Assembly: GCF_007741515.1 (NCBI RefSeq)
Contig: NZ_CP036263.1
Span: forward strand, 2,109,501 to 2,173,500
From: Adhaeretor mobilis
GTDB lineage: Bacteria; Planctomycetota; Planctomycetia; Pirellulales; Lacipirellulaceae
Length of the DNA: 64,000 bases
Direction: 5' to 3'
How positions within the stretch are numbered: the first letter of the stretch is position 1; the number at the start of each line of letters is the position of its first letter. The position numbers and the translations under genes are program-made. Below the pieces are notes generated by a model, which saw only the letters and a program-made list of their open reading frames with translations, had not been told where the DNA came from and did no database searches. This document shows, piece after piece, positions 1-7,567 of this stretch.

Positions 1-910
1 TTCCGTTGACTATGTCACCCTTCGTTTCGTCCTTGCCGCGATTCACAGCCAGCCACACTCCGAGCATTGCTGCGAGCAACCAAGAAAAACGCATGGCTTT
101 CCACGAGAGTTCTTTCGGATCGAGTTCCAGCATCGCCAAGTGGTGGGGCAGTCGTTCAAACACATAGATCCGCGCCGCTTCGTGCTGCTCCGCAGTTGGC
201 GTGCCGGAGTTGAGGAGCAGGGTCGGCACCAAACCGGGCAAGGCCAACAGTCCGCCCAAGCAGAGCCCAATGCTTGCCTCGCGGAAGCTAGGTCGCGCTG
301 CTCGCTCAACGGTGAGCAGAACAAACAAGCTTCCCAATACGGCCCAACCGCCAACCAGCGGGTGAAAGGCCGAGGCAACTCCCAGCCAAATCCACGTGGC
401 AGTCCAGCGGCTCTGGACCATTGCCGTCATGCCGAGCAGGAAGAATCCGTAGGCGAAGCACTTCCCTTCGATACCGCCGATGACCCACTCACCGGCGAAG
501 TTCCCCCAGTAAATCAGTGCCGGGAACAGGGCAGCAGCAAGCGGCGCTGCCCAACGCGATGGCGCAATCTGCCAAGCCAGCCGCTGCCACCCGAAAGCAA
601 GTAGCAGCCAGGCAGCGATACGGCCGACCCAGGCGGTGGTTTCGAGTGAGAATATCCGCGTGAGCCAGCCCACGGTCCAGTAGAAAACCAGATGGGCGTC
701 AGCCGTATCGAGAAACGAATCGCCCGGACAATAGCTGGCGTCCCAGTAGTGTTTCGCCTTGGCCAGATACTGGGTTTCGTTCACATGAGGCGCAGGGGCA
801 CCGCCAAGGGTAAAGAAAAGGAGAAAAATCAGCGCTAGCTCGAAGTACCGTGCCCCGCGGTGAGGTTTCAAGTGATGGTGCTGCAAGTTTTGTTGCTCAA
901 TTTGCCTCAT
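1..910 (-). CDS. Polytopic membrane protein, partial (3' end outside window)
   Basis: An open frame of about 303 codons runs without a stop from an ATG at 910 through the left edge, so only the N-terminal part is present. The protein starts with a short charged segment rich in Gln and His, then a hydrophobic helix (around residues 22-36). Several further hydrophobic stretches follow, rich in Trp and Gly, including HPLVGGWAV about 60% of the way in. This hydrophobic, Trp-rich pattern resembles integral membrane proteins of the DUF6798 or glycosyltransferase-like type found in planctomycetes, but I recognise no catalytic motif and the family name is a guess. It is divergent from terC, with about 90 bases between the two starts. 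Both strands were read through this stretch, and only this minus frame is open across all 910 bases. Confidence 0.7.
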   Translation of the reverse strand, partial: MRQIEQQNLQHHHLKPHRGARYFELALIFLLFFTLGGAPAPHVNETQYLAKAKHYWDASYCPGDSFLDTADAHLVFYWTVGWLTRIFSLETTAWVGRIAAWLLLAFGWQRLAWQIAPSRWAAPLAAALFPALIYWGNFAGEWVIGGIEGKCFAYGFFLLGMTAMVQSRWTATWIWLGVASAFHPLVGGWAVLGSLFVLLTVERAARPSFREASIGLCLGGLLALPGLVPTLLLNSGTPTAEQHEAARIYVFERLPHHLAMLELDPKELSWKAMRFSWLLAAMLGVWLAVNRGKDETKGDIVNG

Positions 911-1002
911 CCCTTTACATTAAGCCAACCAGCGGGGGTATGACAGCCCCGCGAACAGTTGCTTCCGGACAAAATAAATCTAACCAACGGATTGATTTCG
1001 CT

Positions 1003-1830
1003 ATGGAACTTTTCACTCTCGACGGTGTCTTCACGATCGAAAGTCTCTTCACCCTCTTCATGCTCATCCTGCTGCAGGCGGTACTGGGTTTTGACAACTT
1101 GCTCTACATTTCGATAGAGTCCAAGCGTGCCCCAGTTGAGAGCCAGGCGAGCGTGCGTAAGTGGGGCATCCTGTTAGCAGTGGCTCTACGGCTAGTACTG
1201 CTATTCGTGGTGATGAAGGTGCTGAAACTTGTCGCGGAGCCACTTTTTGGCTTGCATTGGGAGGGCATCCTTGAATTCGAGGCTACTCTCCATGCAATCA
1301 TCGAACTCATCGGGGGCATTTTTATCCTCTACACCGCCTTGCGAGAGATCATGCACATGCTGGCGGTCGAGCACTTGGAAGGGCATGGGAAGCAGAAACC
1401 CAAGTCGGTAGTCAGCGTGGTGACTACGATCGTGATCATGAACCTGATCTTCTCCTTCGACTCAATCCTCAGCGCCCTTGCTCTGACCGAAGTGTTCGTC
1501 ATCATGGCAGTGGCGATCGTCATCAGCGGTATCATGATGGTATGGCTGGCCGACCATGTTTCCGACTTCCTCCGGAAGAACCGCATGTACGAAGTGCTCG
1601 GCCTGTTCATTCTATTCATCGTTGGGGTGATGCTGATCTCCGAGGGAGGGCATCTCGCGCATCTGAAGTTGTTCGGCTACGAGGTGGAAGCGATGGCCAA
1701 AACGACGTTCTACTTCGTGATCGCCATCCTCGTGGTCATCGACGTGGTGCAGGGCCGTTACCAAAAGAAGTTGCTGGCACAGCGTGAGCACGAATTGGCG
1801 CACTCGACCGATACGGCACCGGTGGCTTAA
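1003..1830 (+). CDS. TerC family integral membrane protein
   Basis: This 275-residue protein is a polytopic membrane protein of the TerC/Alx family, which is linked to tellurite resistance and, in better-studied members, to manganese export. Conserved acidic motifs in membrane helices are visible: GFDNLLYISI near the N-terminus and FSFDSILSALALT in the middle, the two aspartates expected for metal passage. Seven or so hydrophobic segments span the chain, and the tail is short and charged. An in-frame ATG at 850 exists, but the start at 1003 (MELFTLDG) matches where TerC proteins normally begin. The extra upstream 51 codons are polar and overlap the divergent gene's start. Metal specificity cannot be told from sequence. 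Confidence 0.9.
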   Translation: MELFTLDGVFTIESLFTLFMLILLQAVLGFDNLLYISIESKRAPVESQASVRKWGILLAVALRLVLLFVVMKVLKLVAEPLFGLHWEGILEFEATLHAIIELIGGIFILYTALREIMHMLAVEHLEGHGKQKPKSVVSVVTTIVIMNLIFSFDSILSALALTEVFVIMAVAIVISGIMMVWLADHVSDFLRKNRMYEVLGLFILFIVGVMLISEGGHLAHLKLFGYEVEAMAKTTFYFVIAILVVIDVVQGRYQKKLLAQREHELAHSTDTAPVA

Positions 1831-1866
1831 TCGCGTCCTCTATGTGGAAGTTGCAATATCGGATGC

Positions 1867-1872
1867 TATAAT
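1867..1872 (+). promoter_or_regulatory. Candidate -10 box for the Uma2 gene
   Basis: A perfect TATAAT lies 52 bases before the Uma2 start codon, in the 93-bp gap after terC. No good -35 match is seen at 17-bp spacing (GTGGAA only). A clear AAGGTGA ribosome site sits at 1913-1919 before the ATG. Confidence 0.35.
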
Positions 1873-1923
1873 GCAATCTAGCTCCCAATCTTGCGTATTG
1901 CCTGTTTGTAAGAAGGTGAAGTC

Positions 1924-2559
1924 ATGAGCATCGTCCCCTCCAACCTCCAACATGCCCCCGACTATGCTTGGGAGGTAGCGACACTCTTTCCCCAGCAAGG
2001 TTACTGGAGTGAGGAAGAGTATCTTTCGCTTACCGATTCTACAAACGCACGTGTTGAATTTGTTGATGGCCGGTTGGAGTTCCTGGAAATGCCTACTGAG
2101 ATTCACGAAGAACTCCTTGAGCTTCTTTACGAGGCACTCAAAGCCTTCGTAACCGATAGGCAACTAGGAAAAGTGCGATTTTCAGGCATTCGTGTGCGAA
2201 CACTTCCCGGGAAGACTAGGCGACCCGATGTGGTGTTCCTCAGTAAAGATAACTTCAACTTACGGCATAACCGCGACTGGGACGGCATCGACTTAGCAGT
2301 GGAAATAGTGAGCGACGATCCCAAAGATCGCAAACGCGACTACGAGGAGAAGCTTGCAGAGTATGCGGCTGCAGGAATTGCTGAGTACTGGATCGTTGAT
2401 TACCAAGACCGAGTTGTCACCGTCAATAAGTTAGTCGGCGACCAATACGCAGAGCAATGCCGCTTTACGTCTGGCGATCAAGCGACTTCGGTGCTGCTTG
2501 ATGGATTCTCGATTGATGTTAAAGAGCTCTTTGAAGCTGCCGATAAATTGGCCGATTAG
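1924..2559 (+). CDS. Uma2 family (DUF820) endonuclease-fold protein
   Basis: This 211-residue protein has the Uma2/DUF820 restriction-endonuclease-like fold, which is abundant in cyanobacteria and planctomycetes. Visible family signatures are YLSLTDSTNARVEFVDGRL near residue 30, then RPDVVFLS (about 100) with the acidic residue of the active site. The stretch DLAVEIVS followed by EKLAEYAAAGIAEYWIVD (125-160) supplies the E-x-K part of the PD-(D/E)xK core. The start is supported by an AAGGTGA ribosome site. Members usually stand alone with no known substrate, and the role here is unknown. The 3' end faces the convergent xylulokinase gene 11 bases away. Confidence 0.85.
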   Translation: MSIVPSNLQHAPDYAWEVATLFPQQGYWSEEEYLSLTDSTNARVEFVDGRLEFLEMPTEIHEELLELLYEALKAFVTDRQLGKVRFSGIRVRTLPGKTRRPDVVFLSKDNFNLRHNRDWDGIDLAVEIVSDDPKDRKRDYEEKLAEYAAAGIAEYWIVDYQDRVVTVNKLVGDQYAEQCRFTSGDQATSVLLDGFSIDVKELFEAADKLAD

Positions 2560-2570
2560 GTCTCGCACAT

Positions 2571-4073
2571 TCACTCGAACCGATGCTTGAGATCCCCGTA
2601 CAGACTTTGAAACTCGGGGAACAACTGGTCGTACTGCTTGCGGGCTTTCGCGTTCGTCTTCGTTTTCTCTGCCGTTTTGACGGTCGCCTTGCACGCCTCT
2701 TCAATCGACTTGTACTCGCCCGCACCAACGGCTGCGAGTAAGGCGACTCCGTAAGCGGGGCCTTCGTCGGCGGTCATAGTGCTCACCGGCTTGCCAAACA
2801 CGTCGGCCTGCATTTGTCGCCAGAAGGGGTTCTTGCTGCCGCCACCTGAGCCGCGGATTTCCTTCACGGGTACATTCAAGTCCTGCATGATCGCCAGACT
2901 GTCCCGCAGGGCAAAGGTCACGCCTTCGAGGATAGAACGCACGATATGCCCGCGCCCATGAGCAAGGGTTAGCCCCACGAGTGCACCGCGAGCGTTCGCA
3001 TCCAAGTGCGGTGTGCGTTCGCCCGCCAAGTACGGCAAGAACTGAAGCCCTTCCGCCCCGAGGGACGTCTTCTCAGCCTCACTTACGAGTTGATCGAACG
3101 ACACGTTCTTACCCTTGGCCCCTAACCCCTGACATAAGGCGTCCTGAAACCAACTCAGCGCGCCGCCCGCGGTAAGCGTGACGCCCATCATGTGCCACTT
3201 GCCACGCACCGCGTGGCAAAAAGTGTGCAAGCGCCCGGCCGGATCGTACTCCGGCTGATCGCTGTGCACAAACATTACACCGCTCGTGCCTATCGAAGTA
3301 CTCAGCAGGCCTGGCTTCACAATGCCGTTGCCCACGGCTCCCGCTGCGCAGTCGCCTGCGCCGCCAACCACTTTGCATGCGGTCGTCAGGCCCAGTTTCT
3401 TGGCGGCTTCTTCCGTGAGCGTGCCAGTAATTTCTTCACTCTCCACGCAAGTCGGCAGCAAGTCCGCATCGAGATCGAGCTTCCCGAGGAGCGGTTTAGA
3501 CCATTTTCGCTTGACCACGTCCAACAGTAATGTGCCGCTAGCGTCGCTCACCTCGGTAGCAAATTCGCCGGTGAGTCTCAGCCGGACATAGTCTTTGGGG
3601 AGCAACACCTTGGTCACCTTCGAAAAGTTCTTCGGCTCGTTATTGCGAAGCCAGAGGATTTTTGGAGCGGTGAACCCCGTCAGTGCCGGATTGGCAACCA
3701 TCTTGATGAGCTTCTTGCGCCCTCCAGCTCGTTCTTCGATTTCATCGCACTCCGCAGCAGTACGTTGATCGTTCCACAGCAGGGCAGGGCGGATGACTTG
3801 GTTCTTCTTGTCCAGAAATACCGAGCCATGCATCTGTCCCGAGAGGCCAATCGCGCCGACATCAGCCGGCTTGAGTTTGGCTTGCTTGACGACTGCTTTC
3901 ACGACTTTCTGCGTCGCTTTCCACCAATGTTCAGGGTCCTGCTCGCTCCACAACGGCTTGGGGTGCTCGCATGGGTACGCGGTGCTCGCTTCGGCTAGAA
4001 TCTTCCCGCTAGGGGAAACCGCCAGAGCCTTGGTGCCCGAAGTGCCGATGTCAATTCCGAGGAGGTTGCTCAT
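2571..4073 (-). CDS. xylB: Xylulokinase
   Basis: This 500-residue FGGY-family sugar kinase phosphorylates D-xylulose to xylulose 5-phosphate in the cytoplasm, feeding the pentose phosphate pathway. The N-terminal GIDIGTSGTKA phosphate loop, the GLSGQMHG motif, WNDQRT, and GAGDCAAGAVG with the predicted catalytic Asp are all present. GTSGVMF and the C-terminal GSGGGSKNPFWRQMQADVFG nucleotide-binding segment are also intact. Length and motif order match bacterial XylB. The last 35 residues are Lys/Ala-rich. No xylose isomerase or transporter is adjacent. The gene is divergent from the ketosynthase gene across a 376-bp gap. Confidence 0.92.
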   Translation of the reverse strand: MSNLLGIDIGTSGTKALAVSPSGKILAEASTAYPCEHPKPLWSEQDPEHWWKATQKVVKAVVKQAKLKPADVGAIGLSGQMHGSVFLDKKNQVIRPALLWNDQRTAAECDEIEERAGGRKKLIKMVANPALTGFTAPKILWLRNNEPKNFSKVTKVLLPKDYVRLRLTGEFATEVSDASGTLLLDVVKRKWSKPLLGKLDLDADLLPTCVESEEITGTLTEEAAKKLGLTTACKVVGGAGDCAAGAVGNGIVKPGLLSTSIGTSGVMFVHSDQPEYDPAGRLHTFCHAVRGKWHMMGVTLTAGGALSWFQDALCQGLGAKGKNVSFDQLVSEAEKTSLGAEGLQFLPYLAGERTPHLDANARGALVGLTLAHGRGHIVRSILEGVTFALRDSLAIMQDLNVPVKEIRGSGGGSKNPFWRQMQADVFGKPVSTMTADEGPAYGVALLAAVGAGEYKSIEEACKATVKTAEKTKTNAKARKQYDQLFPEFQSLYGDLKHRFE

Positions 4074-4449
4074 ATCGCTATTGCTTTTTTGCTAGATGGA
4101 GTTGTGGAAAAGTCGCAGGACAAGAATCAGCCACGCATCGCGAAGTATAATCCATACGCCCGCTGATTTCAGCTGGGACCTCCTAGGTTGAATGCTTGGA
4201 CCTCCCGCGACCCCAGAGTCGTAGTCTCGTCAATCGGTATAATAAGACCTGCTATTCGAGTGCGAATGCCCACCAGTTATGCACTCAGCGGGTTGCCTAA
4301 AGGGCCCTTAATCACTACTGTTAAGCGTTCGCCCAACCTTGGCAAATCGCCCTAATAGGTCGTCGACGGCAGGCCTCCTTTGACCGCGTCTGGCAAGTTA
4401 TTTAGCAATCCGTCTCTATCTATCCGTCTTCCACTTTCCGCCCTCCACT
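4074..4449. promoter_or_regulatory. Divergent intergenic region between xylB and the ketosynthase gene
   Basis: This 376-bp region should carry promoters for both flanking genes. TATAAT hexamers are seen at 4146-4151 and 4238-4243 on the plus strand, but neither has a convincing -35 partner. The reverse complement near 4145 holds a TATACT that could serve xylB. No small gene or RNA is apparent. Confidence 0.3.
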
Positions 4450-5694
4450 ATGATTCGTAGCCTCCAGGATGATCAGCGCATCGTCATTACCGGTATTGGT
4501 TTGACGAGTCCCAACGGTAATTCGTTGGCCGATTATCGTGAAGCGCTACTGGCTGGCCGTAGCGGCGTAGACAACTATCACATTCGCTACGTGGGTGACA
4601 CACTGGCCGGGGAGTGCGACTACGACGAGCTTCGCTACCAGAAACGCCGCGAAGTGCGTCGCGGCACGCGAGCCGGGAGCGTGGGCATCTACTGCGCGAA
4701 CGAGACGATCGTCGACTCTGGGCTTGAGTGGGACAAGCTCGATCGCAGTCGCGTCGGTGTGTACGTCGGTGTCACGGAACACGGCAACGTCGAGACCGAG
4801 AACGAGATCAACGAGATCAAGGCGTTCGACTACGACACGAAGGTTTGGTCGCACCATCACAACCCACGCACCGTTGCCAACAATCCGGCGGGCGAGATCA
4901 CGCTCAACATGGGCATCACAGGCCCGCACTACACGATCGGTGCCGCGTGTGCCGCGGGCAATGCGGGGCTCATTCAAGGTGCCCAAATGTTGTTGCTCGA
5001 CGAGTGCGACGTGGCAATCGCCGGGGGAGTTTCGGAAAGCATTCGCACGTTCGGCATCTTCGCAGGATTCGCCAGCCAAGGGGCTCTCGCTGCGAATGAA
5101 GACCCAACGCGCGCTTCGCGACCATTCGATATGGATCGAAACGGAATCGTGGTGTCCGAAGGGGGATGTCTTTACACCTTGGAGCGTTTCAGCGACGCAT
5201 CAAAACGCGGCGCGAAAATCTATGGCGAGCTCGTCGGCCACGCCATGAATAGCGATGCCAGCGACTTTGTCATGCCCAACCCCGTGCAGCAATCCAAGTG
5301 CATCAATCTTGCGCTCGAGCGTGCGGGGCTGAATGCGGAGGACATCGACATCGTCAGCACGCATGCCACAGCAACCACCAGTGGTGACATTCAAGAGTGT
5401 ACCGCCCTGCGGAGTGTGTTCGGCAACGCAAAGAAAACGCGGATCAACAACACCAAGAGTTTCATCGGCCACGCCATGGGCGCGGCCGGTTCGCTGGAGC
5501 TTGCCGGCAACCTGCCCGCCTTCAACGACGGCGTGTGCCATGCGACAATCAACGTCGAACACCTCGACGAGCAGTGCCACCTTGATGGACTGGTCCTCAA
5601 TCAGCCCCAAGAAGTTGGCGATGTCCAGTACATTCTCAACAACTCTTTTGGTATGCTGGGGATCAACTCGGTCGCTATCATCAAAAAAATATAA
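4450..5694 (+). CDS. Beta-ketoacyl-[acyl-carrier-protein] synthase (KAS II type)
   Basis: This 414-residue thiolase-fold ketosynthase condenses an acyl chain with a malonyl-ACP unit. The full catalytic set is present: Cys167 in GAACAAGNAG, His305 in STHATATTSG, and Lys336 and His341 in NNTKSFIGHAMGAAG. Its length matches FabF. The gene is followed after 76 bp by a dedicated acyl carrier protein and then an FAD oxidoreductase on the same strand. This suggests a specialised acyl pathway rather than housekeeping fatty acid synthesis, because no fabD, fabG or fabH is nearby. No strong ribosome site precedes the ATG. A role in making a modified fatty acid or polyene is inference only. Confidence 0.9.
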   Translation: MIRSLQDDQRIVITGIGLTSPNGNSLADYREALLAGRSGVDNYHIRYVGDTLAGECDYDELRYQKRREVRRGTRAGSVGIYCANETIVDSGLEWDKLDRSRVGVYVGVTEHGNVETENEINEIKAFDYDTKVWSHHHNPRTVANNPAGEITLNMGITGPHYTIGAACAAGNAGLIQGAQMLLLDECDVAIAGGVSESIRTFGIFAGFASQGALAANEDPTRASRPFDMDRNGIVVSEGGCLYTLERFSDASKRGAKIYGELVGHAMNSDASDFVMPNPVQQSKCINLALERAGLNAEDIDIVSTHATATTSGDIQECTALRSVFGNAKKTRINNTKSFIGHAMGAAGSLELAGNLPAFNDGVCHATINVEHLDEQCHLDGLVLNQPQEVGDVQYILNNSFGMLGINSVAIIKKI

Positions 5695-5770
5695 TTTTCA
5701 AATCAACCCCAACCGCTTGCGGCTTAGCCTTCAGCGGCATCGAACGTAATTTTGGAGAACCCCCCCGGCC

Positions 5771-6031
5771 ATGGACCGTAGTGAAATCAGAGAAGAAGTC
5801 CTCGACATCCTCAAGGACATCGCACCGGACGAAGATCTAAGCGATCTGAAGGACGAGCAAAGCTTTCGCGAGCAAATGGAGCTCGACAGCATGGACTTTC
5901 TCGACATCGTGATGGAATTGCGGAAGCGCCATCGCATTCAGATTCCTGAGGACGACTACGTGAACCTCGCGAGCATGAACTCGACGGTCGAATACCTCGA
6001 GCCGCATATGAGCGATATCGAAAGGGTCTAG
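5771..6031 (+). CDS. Acyl carrier protein
   Basis: This 86-residue, highly acidic four-helix protein carries acyl chains as thioesters on a phosphopantetheine arm. The attachment serine is Ser40 in LDSMDFLDIVMEL, matching the classic DSL-type motif with Met in place of Leu. Its position between the ketosynthase and the FAD oxidoreductase suggests that it serves these two enzymes. A GGAG precedes the ATG by about 13 bases, a little far. Dedicated carrier proteins of this kind are common in secondary lipid clusters; the cognate phosphopantetheinyl transferase is not in the window. Confidence 0.9.
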   Translation: MDRSEIREEVLDILKDIAPDEDLSDLKDEQSFREQMELDSMDFLDIVMELRKRHRIQIPEDDYVNLASMNSTVEYLEPHMSDIERV

Positions 6032-6154
6032 TGTAGGGTCCGCTGTGCGGACCAAAACATTGTCATTGCCCATTCAATGCTAATAGTTGGGCATCGAGTG
6101 CTCTTGTTCTACACGATCGAGCTGAGCTTCACGTCCGCACAGCGGACCCTACAC
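6031..6154. repeat. Inverted pair of REP-like palindromes (BIME-like)
   Basis: Two perfect 22-bp inverted arms lie at 6031-6052 and 6133-6154, separated by 80 bp. Each arm carries a GTAG tetranucleotide followed by its own hairpin, GGTCCGC-TGT-GCGGAC, extended to GGACC in the first arm. GTAG plus a short palindrome is the known layout of REP elements spread by RAYT transposases, and two inverted REPs form a BIME. The second arm ends one base before the ATG of the FAD oxidoreductase gene, so a hairpin could form over its ribosome site. No RAYT gene is in the window. Confidence 0.7.
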
Positions 6155-6155
6155 C

Positions 6156-7544
6156 ATGTACGACACGATCATCATCGGTGCGGGAATGAGCGGCTTGGCG
6201 GCGGGGATTCGCCTGGCTCACTATGAGCAGAAGGTTTGCATCCTCGAGCGCCACTACACCATCGGCGGGCTGAACTCTTTCTATCGCCTGCGCGGTCGCG
6301 ACTACGATGTGGGCCTGCATGCACTCACAAACGTCACGCCCAAGGGCACACGCAAGGGACCGCTCGCCCGGCTGCTGCGCCAGCTGCGCATGTCCTGGGA
6401 CGATCTTGAGATCTCTCCCCAGGTCGGTTCTGAAATTGTCTTCCCAGGCAATCGTCTGAGATTTGATAACAATCTCGATCTGCTGCGTAGCGAAGTGGCT
6501 CGCGAGTTTCCCAAGCGGGTCGATCAGTTCGAACAATTGATCAGCGAAATCGTCGATTACGATGACCTGGATGATACGCATGCCGCCATGAGTGCCCGCG
6601 AGCGGCTCACCGAACTGCTCGACGAACCACTACTCATCGAAATGCTCTTCTGCCCGTTGATGTTCTACGGTTCGGCACGCGAGCACGACATGGACTGGGG
6701 GCAATTCTCGATCATGTTTCGTAGCATATTCATGGAGGGCCTTGGCCGACCACAGGCGGGTGTGCGTTTGATCCTCAAGCATTTGGTGCGCAAGTTCCGC
6801 GGCCTCGGTGGCGAATTGAAGCTTCGCTGCGGCGTGAAGCAAATGAAGGTGGCTGATGACGAAGTGAAGACCGTGGTGCTGGAAAACGGTGAGGAAATCA
6901 CCGGACGGCGCATCCTTTCCTCTGCCGGTTGGTGCGAGACGATGCGACTCTGCGACGATGGACAGCCCGTGGTCAGCCGCGCCCCAGGGCGGCTCAGCTT
7001 TTGTGAAACCATCGCTGCGATTGATCTCGAACCAAAAACGCTCGGGCACGATCGCACGATCACTTTCTATAATGATAACGAACAGTTTGCCTGGACCCCG
7101 CCCGATACGCCGTGTGATCTGCGCAGCGGCGTGATTTGTAGCCCCAATAACTTTGAGTACGGCGAGCCACTCGAAGGACCCGACGGGGGCGGAACGGTGC
7201 GGATCACGGCACTGGCGAATTTCGATTATTGGAACGGCCTGGACGAAGAACAGTACAAGCTCGAGAAGCTACGCTGGTACGACGCGATCACCGACTCCGC
7301 CGTGCGATTCATTCCCGACTATCGAAATCGCGTTGTCGATACGGACATGTTCACGCCCACCACTATCGTAAGATTCACCGGCCACGACAACGGCGCCGTC
7401 TACGGTGCGCCCGACAAACAGGCTGATGGGCGAACGCATTTGAAGAACCTGTTCATCTGCGGCACCGACCAAGGGTTCGTCGGCATCATCGGCAGCATTG
7501 TAAGCGGCATCGGCATGGCGAACATGCATTGTTTGCGGGATTGA
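6156..7544 (+). CDS. FAD-dependent oxidoreductase, phytoene desaturase/retinol saturase-like
   Basis: This 462-residue flavoprotein opens with a dinucleotide-binding motif IIIGAGMSGLAAG (residues 5-17) followed by an acidic ERHYTIGG. It ends with NLFICGTDQGFVGIIGSIVSG, the C-terminal FAD-binding segment typical of the CrtI/RetSat/amine oxidase group. The middle is the variable substrate domain. There is no signal peptide. Placed after a ketosynthase and an acyl carrier protein, it may saturate, desaturate or isomerise an acyl or polyene chain; this is inference from context. Carotenoid genes (crtB, crtE) are not nearby. Its start codon abuts a REP-like palindrome. Confidence 0.8.
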   Translation: MYDTIIIGAGMSGLAAGIRLAHYEQKVCILERHYTIGGLNSFYRLRGRDYDVGLHALTNVTPKGTRKGPLARLLRQLRMSWDDLEISPQVGSEIVFPGNRLRFDNNLDLLRSEVAREFPKRVDQFEQLISEIVDYDDLDDTHAAMSARERLTELLDEPLLIEMLFCPLMFYGSAREHDMDWGQFSIMFRSIFMEGLGRPQAGVRLILKHLVRKFRGLGGELKLRCGVKQMKVADDEVKTVVLENGEEITGRRILSSAGWCETMRLCDDGQPVVSRAPGRLSFCETIAAIDLEPKTLGHDRTITFYNDNEQFAWTPPDTPCDLRSGVICSPNNFEYGEPLEGPDGGGTVRITALANFDYWNGLDEEQYKLEKLRWYDAITDSAVRFIPDYRNRVVDTDMFTPTTIVRFTGHDNGAVYGAPDKQADGRTHLKNLFICGTDQGFVGIIGSIVSGIGMANMHCLRD

Positions 7545-7567
7545 TGTGTGCTCTTTGTGGTTCAAGT

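Noticed and set aside
140..604. Plus-strand open frame of 154 codons
   Set aside because: It lies antisense to the open minus frame of a membrane protein and has polar, repetitive composition without a ribosome site.
850..1002. N-terminal extension of TerC
   Set aside because: The extra 51 codons are not conserved TerC sequence and overlap the divergent gene's start; the ATG at 1003 fits the family.
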